This document shows positions 32,485-44,695 of a stretch of DNA of 64,000 bases, one piece after another. Numbering within the stretch: the stretch's first letter is position 1; each line of letters begins with the position of its first letter. The stretch is from assembly GCF_003265705.1 (NCBI RefSeq), contig NW_020312966.1, forward strand, positions 23,067,750 to 23,131,749. Direction: 5' to 3'. The notes below the pieces were generated by a model. It was given only the letters and a program-made list of their open reading frames with translations, did not search any database and had not been told where the DNA came from. A program made the position numbers and the translations under genes. This DNA comes from Callorhinus ursinus (lineage: Eukaryota > Chordata > Mammalia > Carnivora > Otariidae).

Positions 32485-34275
32485 ATAGAAAAAATATAAT
32501 AATAAGAGAAAAAGAGAGAGAAAAAAGTTCTTTTATATTTACCTATGCTGCTTCACTTCATTCTTATATGTGGGTTCAGATTTCTACAGAGGATCATCCT
32601 CCTTCAGCCAGAAGAATTTCCCCTGTTTTTTGCAATACACATCTACTTGTGACAGATTTCTCTGAGCTTTTATTTTTTGGAAAAGTTTTTATTTAAACTT
32701 CACTCTGCAGGACTATTTTCACTGAAATAGAAAATTAGAGATTGGCCTTCTATTTTCTTTTTCAGAGCTCTAATGATACCTTTCTCCTATTTTCTGGCTT
32801 GCATTTTTAAATAAAAGTTTACAGTCATTCTTACCTATTTTCCCTGGTTAGTGATGTGTGGTTTTTTTCTCTCTCTGCTTTTAAGAATTTCTCCTTATTA
32901 CTGGTTTTCAGCAATTTAATTATTATGTACCCTTGGGTTTTTTTGTGTTTATACTGCTTAGTTTTGGTGAGCTCCTCCGATATGTGGCTTGATAATTTAT
33001 ATCAAATTGAGAGTGATTTTAAGCCATCATTTAAAAATTATTTTGACCCTCTTCTCTTTCTGAAATTCCAATTATATGTATTTTGGCTTCTTTCCCATTT
33101 CCTCATACACCACTGAGCTCTATGTTTTTACCCTTTTGTTCTCCCTGCGCTTCATTTTGCTTATTTTCAGTTATAGTGTCTCCAAACTTGGTGATTTTTT
33201 TTTTTTAATTACTAATCTTCCCTTAAGAGCATCCAGTGAATGGGGCGCCTGGGTGGCTCAGTCGGTTAAGCGTCTGCCTTCGGCTCAGGTCATGATCCCA
33301 GGGTCCTGGGATCGAGCCCCACATCGGGCTCCCTGCTCAGCGGGGAGCCTGCTTCTCCCTCTGCCCCTGCCTGCCTACCTGCCTACTTGTGCTCTCTCTC
33401 TCTCTCTCTGTCAAATAAATAAATAAAATCTTAAAAAAAAAGAGCATCCAGAGAATAATTCATTTTAAATATATATTACATTTTCATTTCTAGAAATTCC
33501 AACCGGGTATTTTTAATATTTTTAATTTCTCCCTTCATTATGTCTACATTTGACTTCATATATTTTTACCTAATTGTAATAACTATTTTAATGCCAATTC
33601 CATCTCTGTTGTTATTTCCAGGTCTGTTTCTATTAGCTGGGTTTTCTCCTGGTTAATGGACACCCTTCCTGCTTCTTTGCATGTCTATGAATGTTCCTTG
33701 GATATCAGAAATTGTGAACATTATGTTGTTTGGACTTTATTTTCTTCTTTTGAAGAATGTTGTACTTTGTGATGGTAATCCATTTTTCAGGCTTTGTTTT
33801 CATGATTTGTTTGGGCAATCAGTTTTTAAGATTGGTTAGAATAAGGTAAGGGTAACTATACTCTAGGTGTAGTTTGGTCCCATGACCAAGGTGGGATCCT
33901 CTGTTGTCTCTACTGAATGCCCCAAGTGTTCAGTGAGATCTCTGTCTTCTGGCCAGTTAAAACTCAAGCATCTTCTGGCCCTATGTCAGCCCTAGGAATG
34001 TTTCAACTTACATCTTACTAGCAATTGTGGCTTGGATGACTTTGTGAAGTTTTAGTCTACAGATGTGCAGCTTGGTATTCTAGAACAGTTTCTCTTCAGA
34101 GCCTGTCCTCTTCAAGACTCTGCCCCACCTCAACCTTCTCCAACAGAACTGCCTAGTATCTAGTATCTGACAACAGCTGGTTCATATATATTGCTCACTT
34201 TTCTAGATGTTTATGGCAGGAAGACAGGTCAGAGTCATACCAGTTACTCCAACCTGGCTAGAAGTGGCTGCCATA
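32485..34275 (-). mobile_element. Old L1, linker, ORF1 and 5' UTR, antisense (right part of element starting at 28.8 kb)
   Basis: Plus-strand text is the reverse complement of L1M ORF1 and 5' UTR: tttcagcaatttaattatta, cttagttttggtgagctcct, aaattccaattatatgtatt, ctgtttctattagctgggtt, cagaaattgtgaacattatg and catgaccaaggtgggatcct, to about 34275. The linker at 32495-32650 continues that ending at 30095. Split by a Can-SINE at 33242-33439. Open frames here are fragments only. Confidence 0.8.
33242..33439 (+). mobile_element. Can-SINE, young type
   Basis: Very well preserved: ggggcgcctgggtggctcag, ggttaagcgtctgccttcgg, cctgggatcgagccccacat, (CT)n, (AAAT)n tail. Target-site duplication aagagcatccag(t/a)gaat-type at 33225-33241 and 33440-33456, 17 bp with one mismatch. 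Inserted in the antisense L1. Confidence 0.97.
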
Positions 34276-36424
34276 GATAGCTATTATTTTGTGCAAGAAA
34301 AAACGTAAGTGTTTGAGGTGTCCAAGAAAACATCATACACCTCTAAAGTAAGATATATTAATAACTCCATAACCACAGAAAATGATTCAGTCTCTTAAAA
34401 AATTAAAACTGGAAAATCCTAGTTAATATATCTGTCTATTGAGACTGAAGGAAATAATACAGCAATTTTGAAGTTTTTTCAAGAGTTTACTCTTGAAATA
34501 TGGTACTCCACCTGGTATCACAGAAAACAGAGCCTTCATTAAGCAGTATCAAATTCTAGGAACAAAATTCATTTCACCCTAAAGGTACATAATTTAGAAT
34601 TCCTCTTGCAAAGTGATTATTGGGCTTATGGGGTGACTGTCTAAAACATTTGACACAGGTCTGCAAAAAAGTCTGTTTGCAAAAAGACTGCAGAGCATGG
34701 CCATCCCTCCCCACATCCCCCAGCAAGAACAAGAATCTGAGCGATTGTAGGCTAATGGCATGGGTACATTTCAAGCAACAAATGGACACCATATTTATTT
34801 ATCTATGAAATACTTGAGTGTCCTTCTTGCTCTGCTGTATGTTCTGTCTAGGAAAATAAACCACATCAGTGGCCACATTCCATTCTTATTGGGGTTAAGA
34901 CTGGAGAGAGAAAATAAGGAATGTGCAGACTTTAAAATGAATATTATTTGTTGCCACAAATATAAAGGTGTCTACTTTCACCAAATTCTTTCATATTTTA
35001 AGGATATCTTATACCAACTCATTGACTCTAAAAATAAAATGTATATTCAAATAAAATTACAAGACTCTATTTGACAATCAACTTAAATATCACTAACTTC
35101 TTTTTCAAGATGTTTGCTTCAGAGTGTTTGCAAAGATTTTTCATTTCACCTTTTCTTAATGGTAAATTATTAATGTTCTTATAAAAATGGTTAATGCTTC
35201 CTGGGCTCTAATATAACTTTTGTATGGTTATCCTTTCCTCATATTTCAAAAGTACATTAAAATTTAATTTTACATTTGCCATGTCATTGTTCAAGCTGAC
35301 AAGCTGTTAAACACAGTGTTTTATTTATTTGTACTATAGAACTTAATCTGGCTTTCCATTGTGAATATGAACAAAAAATAAATAAATGAAATGATTTTCT
35401 TATCCCCCCTAAGAAAATAAAATTTCATATGAAACAGTATTTAAGTAAAATAAGCATTGTGCTTCTCTCCAATAAACCAATTGAATAAGAATAAATATTT
35501 TATCCCCAATAAAACCTACAATAAACTTAGAACAATTTTCCATTGTCTAAATATGAAAAATGGATTAGTCAGAGCTTGGAACTTGGCTAAGTCGAGCCCA
35601 GTTAAGCAGCACAGTAGGAGTCCATCTGAGAAAGCCAGCACCTGGGACGGTCCCAGCCCATTGGAGAGACAGATCAGGAGATGTTCCGAGAGGAAGCCCA
35701 CTCTGGCAAAAAGGAGTATGTTCACCAGAGATTCTGGAGTGCAGGGAGCACCAGGAATCTCACATAAAGTAACCTAGTTCCCAGTGCAGTGGGCATGTAC
35801 TTACAGAGGAATCAGAGCTAAGGGATATAAGAGCAGGATTAAAGAAACGCCAGTAAGCATCCATCAGCACTGCCTTAATATTTTGGAAACTGATTTACTA
35901 GCATTACCAGGAGAAGCATGGAGGCAGAGTTCAAAAGAAAAAAATCCAGTGAAGTGACCCTGGGCACAGAATAAGCCTGAAACCCAACCTGGGACTGCAG
36001 CAGCTGTAAAAGGTGCTTTTATGTTGCATCCTACAGTGGAGGCTAAAGTGAGAATTGTTGCCATATAAGATTGGAATTAACCCTACAGACTGGGACAATT
36101 CAAGGCCTAGGGGCACTGCTATCATGAGAGTAGAAGATACCAGGAGAAATGTCTATTCCTATGTGTAACCTGGGTCTTAAATATATATCTTTCATTTAGA
36201 TCCATTCAGTAAACTGCACACATAACTTACTATAAAACACAAAAGCCCGTCCTCTTTTTATGATGTTCCTTTAATAGGTTAGGTTTGCATGCTGTAGAGA
36301 TTTTACCTGCTAAGTGAAGTAGTTGTCATTGGTCAACAGTGCCATCTAGCTCTGCTGCAGAGACAAATAGCAGGAGTGAACATTAGATAGTAAAAAAACA
36401 AGAATAACTTTCATAGGAGGAGCA
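34276..36424. other. Unassigned sequence
   Basis: No recognised family over 2.1 kb. 35540-36130 is somewhat richer in GC and holds frames on both strands (35457-35777 plus, 106 codons; 35516-35725 minus), but with no conserved motif, splice context or poly-A signature that would make a gene call defensible. Confidence 0.35.
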
Positions 36425-36665
36425 CCTGTTGTGAGTCACCTACAATGCTGCAGACTTCATATTTCAATATCATGTTAATCCTTCCAGCCATTTTGGAAAG
36501 AGGTGGTAGTCCTACTGTAGAGCTAGCAAATGGGAACAAAGAATGTTAAAAACCTGCCAATGGTCCAAAAAACCCATCAAAATTAGACTTGGAATTTGAA
36601 CCTCATGTTATGATGAAAATCCAAAGTTGATAATCTTAACCTCTACACTCCTCAGTCCTTCAACA
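36425..36665 (-). repeat. MIR SINE relic, antisense
   Basis: Reverse-complement MIR order: cagacttcatatttcaatat, gttaatccttccagcca, ctactgtagagctagcaaat, cttggaatttgaacctcatg, gataatcttaacctctacac. Confidence 0.7.
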
Positions 36666-37849
36666 TGAATGAACGAGAGAATGAATGGGTAGTATCTATC
36701 ACATATTCATGTCTACAAAATGTCTTGTACCCTACATGATCTAAAGGATTAGAACCAGAGCAGATAAATTACACCTTGAAAATAATGATGAAAATAATAT
36801 TACCTGATTGATAATTTAAAACACTTGAAATATTATGAGCCATGAATGGTTCACCCCAGAAATAGCAGCACTACTTCCATTCTCATGTTGTGAAGTTGAA
36901 TTGAGAGTCAACTACCTAAGAATTTTGGATTTATTGCCACTGAATTCAGACATTGTGGTGTTGTATTGAAAAGTCAAAGAATGCAACATCCATGCCATCA
37001 CAAACAGAAAAGACCAGCGCATCTGAAAGTAAATAGAAATAACTCTTCCTCACATTCCTAGGAAGGGACCCAACAAAACTTTAAACTCTGTCCCTAAAAC
37101 ACACAATGGTTGCTTTTTATGGCAGGCAGAGTATAGAGTTTCTCAATCACGAATCCCTATCTTTTTTGATTTCTGAGCAACTTCAGTGCTCAGAAAAACA
37201 ATTAGGGAAGAATCTGGGGGGTCAACAGTGGTAGATTTCATTTGGAGAAGTGTCCTCTCCCAAGATGAAGCTCTACTGGGGGGGAGAAACAGGAAGAGCT
37301 GCAGGTGCACAGCACACTAAGAATTAAAATATCACCAGTCCTTTGTTGCATCAATGTCAGAAGTCCCAACAATGAAATATAATTATCTGACTTAAGATTT
37401 AGAGAACTTGATGGAAGCTTTCTTGAAACTAAGGATTAGATAACGCTATACAACTTAATCTATTACATAGATTTGACCAATCTGAAAGTAAATAGAAATA
37501 ACTCTTCCTCACATTCCTAGGAAGGGAATGTGGAATGTTCCACACAGTGGAACAAAGTGGAACTGCACACTGTTTATTGGAATACACTAAATCTAGAAAG
37601 CTATTTTCTTATGCATGTTTAAGTAAAGAAGAGTAATAACATGTGGCTGATGAAAGAGTGATGAAGAGCAAAAACAAACGGAATTGTGAAAAATAAATGA
37701 AAGTAAAACACTGCAAGTTATTTCTTTAAAAAAACCTATTTAGCATTCTCAGTAAAATGTAAAAAAAAAAACAAACAAAGGCAGATAATGATAATTGATT
37801 GTGTGGTACTGTGACTTCTCATAAGAAATATATATATTGGGCCCTTATC
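36666..37849. other. Unassigned sequence with a 48-bp exact direct repeat
   Basis: The 48-bp word beginning atctgaaagtaaatagaaat occurs at 37021-37068 and 37480-37527, identical at every base. The rest is unrecognised AT-rich DNA with an A-run near 37761. Confidence 0.6.
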
Positions 37850-38278
37850 CCATTTCTGGCACAGAATTCCTAAAACCCTTGGAATTCCATAAGTGAAGAG
37901 AGCAGTAAGGTGTTTTTTGTTATCTTAATGAAGTGACTTTCAGAAGCACCTAAGGATGGGGACTGGTTGCTGGGGTAGCCAACGAACCATAGGATTAGAT
38001 GGTTAGAACTTTCAGTCCCATCCTCCACCCCTGGGAAGGGGAAAGGGGCTGGAGATGATCATATGCCAATGGCCAGTGAGGCGATCAAGCACATCTCAGT
38101 AACAAAGCCTCCATAAAAACCTAAAACGACAGGGTTCCAAGAGCTTCTATCTTGGTGAACACATGGAGAATGGAGAGAGTGTCACGCTCAGAGAGCATGG
38201 AAGCTCCACACCTTTTCCCCACACCTTGTCCTATGCATCTCTTCCATCTGCCTGTTTTCCTGAGTTACATCCTTTTAT

Positions 38279-38460
38279 TTTTTTTTAAGATTTTATTTAT
38301 TAATTTGAGAGAGAAAATGCACACAAGGGAGGAACAGGGGGAGAGGGAGAAGCAGACTCCCTGCCAAGCAGGGAGCCCAATGTGGGACTCGATCCCAGGA
38401 CCCCAGGATCATGACCTGAGCTGAAGGCAGATGCTTAACCGACTGAGCCACCCAGGTGCC
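38279..38460 (-). mobile_element. Can-SINE inside the LTR
   Basis: Minus-strand copy: aagattttatttattaattt, gaagcagactccctgccaag, actcgatcccaggaccccag, ccgactgagccacccaggtg. Target-site duplication agttacatc(c/g)ttttat at 38263-38278 and 38461-38476, one mismatch. Confidence 0.95.
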
Positions 38461-38778
38461 AGTTACATCGTTTTATAATACACTGATAATCTAGTGAGTA
38501 AAATGTTTCTCTGAGTTCTGTGAGTCACTCTAGCAAATTAATTGAACCCAAAGAGGAAGTTGTTGGAACTTCTGGTCCATAGCAGGTCCTCAGAAGCTGA
38601 GGTGGTAACAGGAACTTTCCATGGCATGGGAGGTAGTTGGAAGGAGGAACAGTCTTATAGGACTGAGCCCTTACCCTATGAGGTCTGATGCTATTTGTTG
38701 GTAGCCTCAGAACTAAGTTAAATGGTGGGACACTCAGCTGGTGTTGGAACATTGCTTGCTGGTGAGGACCACCCCCCA

Positions 38779-38806
<28 letters not shown>
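38779..38806. repeat. (AC)n microsatellite
   Basis: Fourteen uninterrupted AC units. Confidence 0.95.
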
Positions 38807-38810
<4 letters not shown>

Positions 38811-38815
38811 ATTTT

Positions 38816-40260
38816 AGATTGAAGATAAAAAGACAGACATATGCATGAGAGAGAACAGTAAGTACTGACGAATCTGAGTGAATATACAATGTTCAGCAGT
38901 TCCTTATATTATTACCTTAGCAACTTATCTGAAAGTATGAAATTATCTCCAATCATAAGTTTGGGTCTTTTTTTCATTATAAATGAAATTATGGAAACAT
39001 GCTTAAACCTTGTGGAAATAAATTATTAAAAAATACCCCCCCAAAGTGAACAAATGTTTTCAATGTCTAAAAATAAAACAAGAAAGGGAACAAACAAAAA
39101 TGTAAATGTCAGATGTGGCTCCAGTAAAAACAATCCTGATTCAGTACAAGAAAATAGTTTAAGAGATATGGACTAGTGGCTATTCCTTATAAGAACATAT
39201 TCAGGGAGTTTATCCTATCCAACACAAATTTTAAAATAATAAATTTAATTACTTCTAAGGCAAAGAAAAAAGGTTCATATAAAACAAATAAATTATGGAG
39301 GAAGACTTGGAGAAAGCTCATAAGAAATCCCAACATGCGGTTGTACGGTAAGAACTTTAAATGGGTAGATAGTGTCATACCAGGTCAGACTGAAGATTTG
39401 CAGAGTATAGCAGAGGCATTGGAACAAACAGAAGCATATTGAAAACAGATGTCAAAGCACAGTGTTTTCAATGAAAGAATAACTATTTTTTGGAATAAGT
39501 GGATAGGAAAAAAAAAAAAAAGCTTCATATGCTGGGTCATCCAGGAAGCCAAACTGATGTTCCAGTGAAATTTTCTTCATAGACATTCCTCATCTATCCA
39601 GATATTAAATTAACTTCTTGTATTTGCTAAAACGATCAAGGGCTGATCTAATTCACACTTTATCTCAATCTAAATAAGACCCTATCATTACCGAAAGTAT
39701 TCTATCACATGAGCGGCAGAGTAGAGAATCACAGAATATTATTACATGTTTACTAAGCACCTTAATTTTGAATGACTGTTTTTGTATTTACCTCCTGATC
39801 CTGTAACTTTGATAGCTCCTCTCACTTTCAAAGAAGAGAATTAAAGATTAATGAAGCTAAGAATGGACAGCAGGTTTTCTATTTTCTGAAGAGAGTTATC
39901 TTCCACTTAAAGTTTTTTGATTACCCCTTAAAATGAAGAGTAACATCCTCTAGGTATTTTAAGATCAAGTCTAAGTATCAGATTCTGAGGATCAAATCAT
40001 CCAAACATCCACACACAGGAAGAGATCTGATCAAGGGCTCTATATGGAGATTGCTTTTGTTAAGATACATGATAAAAGATGTTAAAGGTCAGGCTCTCAA
40101 GGAGCATTTGGGGTAGTTGTGATGATTTACCATGTCTTGAATTTGTAATGCATAAACTTCTCCTAGGAATTCAGAATGGTCAGATCTAACTGAAAGAATC
40201 AAATGAAACAGGCTTTTTTTTTTTCTTCTGGGGAAGTGGGTTCTTGCTGCTATTTTTTAT
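38816..40260. other. Unassigned sequence
   Basis: AT-rich DNA; A-run at 39509-39521. The 88-codon plus frame at 39176-39442 is lysine-rich through base composition and shows no domain. Confidence 0.35.
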
Positions 40261-40724
40261 TACAGGTTTCCCACTGTCTGCAAATAGAGTTTTTCCATGA
40301 AACCTTCTGTTAAACCAAAATGGGTAAAGTGCAGAGGCAATTACCCTTAATTTATATGAAAAAAACATTTTTGAATGTTCTCAGAACGAAAAAAATAACC
40401 TCTCTTAGGCTTTTCTGATACCTTGGGACACAACTTGCAAAGGGATGCACGGATGAATTGACATACGTCCAGACACTCATAGACAGTCCAAAGCTATGGC
40501 GGCTTGATGCTGAGCTGTCACAGGGGGGTTGGTAGAGAAGGAGCTCCAGGGATGCACACTACCTCTATAACGGCTCACTGCAAAGTAGACACTGATTGCA
40601 ATTTTCGCCTTTTTACCTAAAAAGCAATAATCCTCCTCGGATTCCTTTTGTTATCAAAAACAGGTACTAAACTAGGTCTTTTGCAAATGCGAACTTGAAC
40701 TTCCAAAAAGCAGAGGTACCTGTA
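40261..40724. mobile_element. Non-autonomous DNA transposon relic flanked by TA
   Basis: Ends read TA-CAGGT at the left and ACCTG-TA at the right, the pattern of Tc1/mariner-superfamily elements, which duplicate TA. The interior (tttcccactgtctgcaaata, gcggcttgatgctgagctgt, aaagcaataatcctcctcgg, aaaaacaggtactaaactag) matches a repeat I have seen in many mammals but cannot name. No transposase frame. Confidence 0.6.
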
Positions 40725-40789
40725 TTTATTTTAGCACTGTGCTTGCCCTTTGGAAATAAACGGAACACCCCTAGAGTCAGCACAGGGAT

Positions 40790-40988
40790 GGAGAAAGTGA
40801 AGGGACATTGGAATCAGATACATCTGAGCTCCAGAAGCCCAGATGCAATGCTGGGAGTGAGAACCTTCACACCGGTATCAGTTTTCTTGTCTGTAAAGGA
40901 GTAATACAGCACTTTTCTTTTCCCCAGGGAAGGGATATTAGGGTTAAACTAGGTAACATTTTAAAGGGCCTAGCATGGTGCTTGACTA
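40790..40988 (+). repeat. MIR SINE relic
   Basis: gacattggaatcagatacat, ctgagctccagaagcccaga, tatcagttttcttgtctgta, aaggagtaatacagcac, taacattttaaagggcctag and catggtgcttga follow MIR order. Confidence 0.72.
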
Positions 40989-40990
40989 GA

Positions 40991-41104
40991 GTTGCCAAAT
41001 ATACAGTAAATAGCTTTTAATATGTTTGTCCCATACAATCTTTGTTTATCTGAAGTTCAAATTTAAGTAGATTTCCTGTGTTTTCATTTGCTAAGTCTGG
41101 CAAC
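40991..41104. mobile_element. Short palindromic MITE relic
   Basis: Terminal inverted repeats gttgccaaa (40991-40999) and tctggcaac (41096-41104) pair at 8 of 9 positions. The interior contains tgtttatctgaagttcaaat and tcccatacaat, typical of a common mammalian palindromic repeat. Confidence 0.62.
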
Positions 41105-41844
41105 CCCCTTCCCAGCACAAGTAGATACCCAGACAACATTGCTCTCTTCCTGTTCCTTTAAAAGCCCTTCAAACTCAGGTCTGGGAAGCCCTACAGTAGA
41201 GAGCGTCCAAAGACAGCAAAATCAAGAGAACCATCGGCCGACATGCCTGGGAATGAGCATAAAATAACAAGAGAGTCAATTACATTGATGAATAGTGATA
41301 GATTCTGCCTTAAAAATTATATGGACCTAAAGTTTTGATGAGAGCATAGCACCCATCTCATACCTCTAACTTCCCAAAAGTACAATATAAGGAAATGTTC
41401 TGGTAGAGAGAAATGATAAAACAAAACAAAAAATAACCTAGAAATAGTAAGAAATATTTCAATTTTAACTCATTACACTGATATTGTAGAACACATATGC
41501 TTATTTGCCCCCAAAACAACTTCAAGATCTAAAGTAGCTAAAATGTTAAATGAGGTTAAGACACATGGAACCACAGGCACATGAAATTTCAATGGTTCTC
41601 ATTCCTAAAGTAGATACTCAGTTTTGAGATTAAAGAAGCAAGTTACTTTTCCCTTTTTTCTTTACTAAGATGATTAATATAGCTGGAAAGTCAGGTTTCT
41701 TCTTTTTTCAGCCTAGAAAATTCTGCTAAATCTTGAGAAAGAAATGCCTCCAGGATCTACAAATGCTTACTGATTTATCTTAGACAATTAACCCAAAACT
41801 TCAGGTCATGAAACTCTTTCCAACCAACTCCTAACAACAGAGAT
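41105..41844. other. Unassigned sequence
   Basis: No family or gene recognised. Confidence 0.35.
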
Positions 41845-41990
41845 TTGGTGCTTACCTGTCATGTGCTGGACTTTTCTCAGTTTTAAATTATTGAGAACAC
41901 CTTCTCCACGAGAGTAATTATCAGTATTAAGTAAGATACTCTGTGTAAAGCACATAACACACCCTTGGTCTTCAATAAACACTGGTTCTC
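41845..41990 (+). repeat. MIR SINE relic, 3' half
   Basis: acttttctcagttttaaatt, agatactctgtgtaaagcac and ttggtcttcaataaacactg are in MIR order. Confidence 0.6.
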
Positions 41991-43589
41991 TCATTACTTG
42001 TTCTACTTTCAGCTCACCCCAGGTGCTGGGTAGAAAATGGTAAAGAAGACATAGTCCCTTCTCTATGTATTTACATGTGTTATGTTATTTGCGATCATGT
42101 TTTTTGGCTGACAAGCCATGACAAGTCACCACTGGACTTATCTTATGGAAGAGAGAGGAAACTCTTCAACTCTGGAAAAAGTTTTGGTATGACTTCCTTG
42201 AGAATTGTGTAGGAGTATAATAATTTCCTGAGTTATCACACTAAAAATGGAAAGAAAAAATATTCGTTAGACTTGGAAAATAATGCATCAAAAGAGAATA
42301 TAATCCGATGGGAGGATATGCTTGCAAAGACAGCAAAACAGCCATTTCACCCAACCTGTCAACTCTCCTTTGCGTCCTAGCCTGAAACCCTAACCTCGCT
42401 CTCATGCCTTCTCCCAGGGGCCACACCGCTACTGCGAAAAATAAGACCCTCCAAAAAGTCTTCAGCTTTTGTGTCAGGCAGATGAAAGGGAGATGATTTT
42501 GGCCTGTATCATCATTAACCATGCCTTGAATGAATTTCACATAAGACCAACTGTATTAAAAAGCACTCTGAGGATCTCTTGAAAGGCTTCGTCTTGTTAA
42601 GAGCACAGACATGAGTTAATATGATTGAGAATGGTTGTTCTCTGGAGAAGGTACCAAAAAGCAAAAAAAGGGTCCATGCAAAAAGGAGAAAGAAAGAACA
42701 CATATGAACCAGATTTCTATTGTAGTTTACACAAGAAGATTTCTGATATGAATAGACTGCTAAAATAACACATTGTTTTGCCTGGAATCACCGTCTGTAT
42801 ATTTTCTTTGACTAATTTGCTTTAATGAAATCCTTACCCCCACAATAATAACAAGACATAACAACTTCTTGGAAATCCTCCCTCTATTGTGTCAAAAGAT
42901 TCCAGAAAAACTGAAGGAAAAATCCATAGATGTAAGAAGAAAAAAGCCCTGTCCCAATGTGCCCTGGGTTATCAGTCTGTTTCTCATAAACCAGCTTCTG
43001 AATTATGCCACATTGTTTTTTTTTAAATAATAATATACATCTACAGGCTATGTCGGCAAGCTAAACTGATGAGCCCATTATGAAGGCCCAAGTTCAGTAC
43101 AAATAAGTCAAGCCAAAAGAGAAAACTTGACTATTGTGAAGGTTGAACCAGATGTTTATATAGATCTAGTCCAATCACCCGGCATAATTTAGAAATCAGC
43201 TTATAGGAAACAGATGGCCAAGGCCCTGTCCTTGTGTGCTCTGGGTTTCCTGCTTATATTCCTAGATCTGACTAATTATATTTTACTTTATTTTTTGTTT
43301 TGATATTCTTATTGTTATAGTTTAACTGACAATCATTTTAAAAGTGAAGCCAGTTGTGTTTATGAATACACCCCTTGGAAAAGACCAGGATGCTAAGTCT
43401 GTAAAAACAGACATACTTTAGATTTCTACCTGGCTTTAGTTCCAGGCACCTGAGTGACCACAGGGAAAGTAAGATGTTTGGAAATGTCTCCTGAGACGGA
43501 TGAGGGAGTCCTATGGCAACCCCCGCTCTGTGCCCCGACAAATAGTAAATACTCACCTGAGAAGGAGGAGGCAGGAAGAAAGAGAGACC
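41991..43589. other. Unassigned sequence
   Basis: No repeat family recognised over about 1.6 kb. Minus frames at 42241-42540 and 43338-43662 lack motifs. Confidence 0.35.
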
Positions 43590-43904
43590 AGGGAGTCATA
43601 CTCAACTTCTTGCTTTCCCTCTGCCTGACCTGCCCTACCATCAGTCCGCTCCTGGCCCACAAGCAAAGCTCCTACTTTACATCTCAGCTCAAGGGTTATT
43701 ACAACACTCCTTCAATACCTTCCCTTTATTCAATACTCTCTGACAAGAAATCACCTTTTAGGGATGCCTGGGTGGCTCAGTTCGTTATGCATCTGCCTTT
43801 GGCTCAGGTCATGATCCCAGGGTCCTGAGATGGAGCACCACATCGGGCTCCCTGCTCAGTGGGGAGTCTTCTTCTCCCTCAGCCTGCTGTTCCCCCTGCT
43901 GTGT

Positions 43905-43942
<38 letters not shown>

Positions 43943-44190
43943 AAATAAATAAAATCTTAAAAAAAAGAAATTACCTTTTATTTTCCATTTTTAATTCCCA
44001 GCCCAATAATTTCTTGGTCTGCAAAACCCTTTCTGATGTACAACACAAAGTTAATCACTGAAAGAGTGTCAGTCACATGGTTGTGTATGGTCTAGAGTTG
44101 GTTTTGTCTTATTTCTGCCTCTCCTAGAACACTGACAGATGCTTGAGGGCAGGGACTGTTTCTTGTTAAACTAGGTGTCTGCAACCTTTT
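43590..44190 (+). mobile_element. L2 LINE 3' relic, split by a Can-SINE
   Basis: Before the SINE: tcttgctttccctctgcctg, tctcagctcaagggttatta and acactccttcaataccttcc. After it: atgcttgagggcagggactg and tttcttgttaaactaggt. This is the usual L2 order (sulfur-poor coding end, then 3' UTR). Borders approximate. Confidence 0.7.
43761..43964 (+). mobile_element. Can-SINE inside the L2
   Basis: gggatgcctgggtggctcag, ggctcaggtcatgatcccag, caccacatcgggctccctgc, (TC)n at 43909-43939 and AAATAAATAAAATC tail. Target-site duplication aagaaat(c/t)acctttta at 43745-43760 and 43965-43980, one mismatch. Confidence 0.96.
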
Positions 44191-44254
44191 ATGCAGAGCT
44201 TGTATGAAAAAAAGAAAAAAAAAGCACTGAAGTATTTGGGCAAAGGCAGGCTAA

Positions 44255-44695
44255 TATGTTTTGGACCAAAAGTCCCTCAGAAAACTAGAAAAATAATACA
44301 AAAATTTCTTTTATGTGAGAATGCAATGGACTACTGTTGGAAAAGAAACAACCTGCCCCAAATGGAATCCTTTGCCCTCACAACAGCAAACGGAGACACT
44401 ACTGTTTCAACTCTCCCAGAAATGGGACCTTTAAACAGCCAAGCAGAAATTTCTGGATCAGCACTGTTGTTGTCACCTGCATAAGACCCCTGCCCTTCAC
44501 TTCCCCCAAAAAGGAGATGACCTGGTCTAAAACAATCCCCTCTCTTCTTTTGCTAATACCTTCTTTATCCCACACTCCCTCTATTTATAAAAATCTTCCA
44601 TTTTGTACAACTCCTCAGAGTGCCTATTTATTTACTAGAGGGATGCTGCCTGATTCATGAATCATTAACAGTTAGATCTTCAAACTTAGTCAGCT
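44255..44695 (+). mobile_element. Degenerate retroviral LTR
   Basis: caactcctcagagtgcctat, ttactagagggatgctgcct, gattcatgaatcattaacag and ttagatcttcaaacttagtc form the usual 3' part of a class I-type LTR. The 5' part (cctgcataagacccctgccc, taatacctctttat-like text) is consistent. Left border uncertain; frames at 44191-44660 are incidental. Confidence 0.55.

Larger units (their letters stand above)
37850..38815 (+). mobile_element. LTR of an endogenous retrovirus, split by a Can-SINE
   Basis: A typical LTR sequence in order: gcacagaattcctaaaaccc, caatggccagtgaggcgatc, aaagcctccataaaaacct (TATA-like), agcatggaagctccacacct, tatgcatctcttccatctgc, tctctgagttctgtgagtca, gcaaattaattgaacccaaa, ggactgagcccttaccctat and actcagctggtgttggaaca. 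Ends in (AC)14 at 38779-38806. Retroviral internal sequence is not seen beside it. Family not named with confidence. A SINE occupies 38279-38460. Confidence 0.72.

Noticed and set aside
33242..33310. tRNA-like sequence with A and B box relics (also in the other Can-SINE heads)
   Set aside because: These are tRNA-Lys-derived SINE heads with target-site duplications and A tails, not functional tRNA genes.
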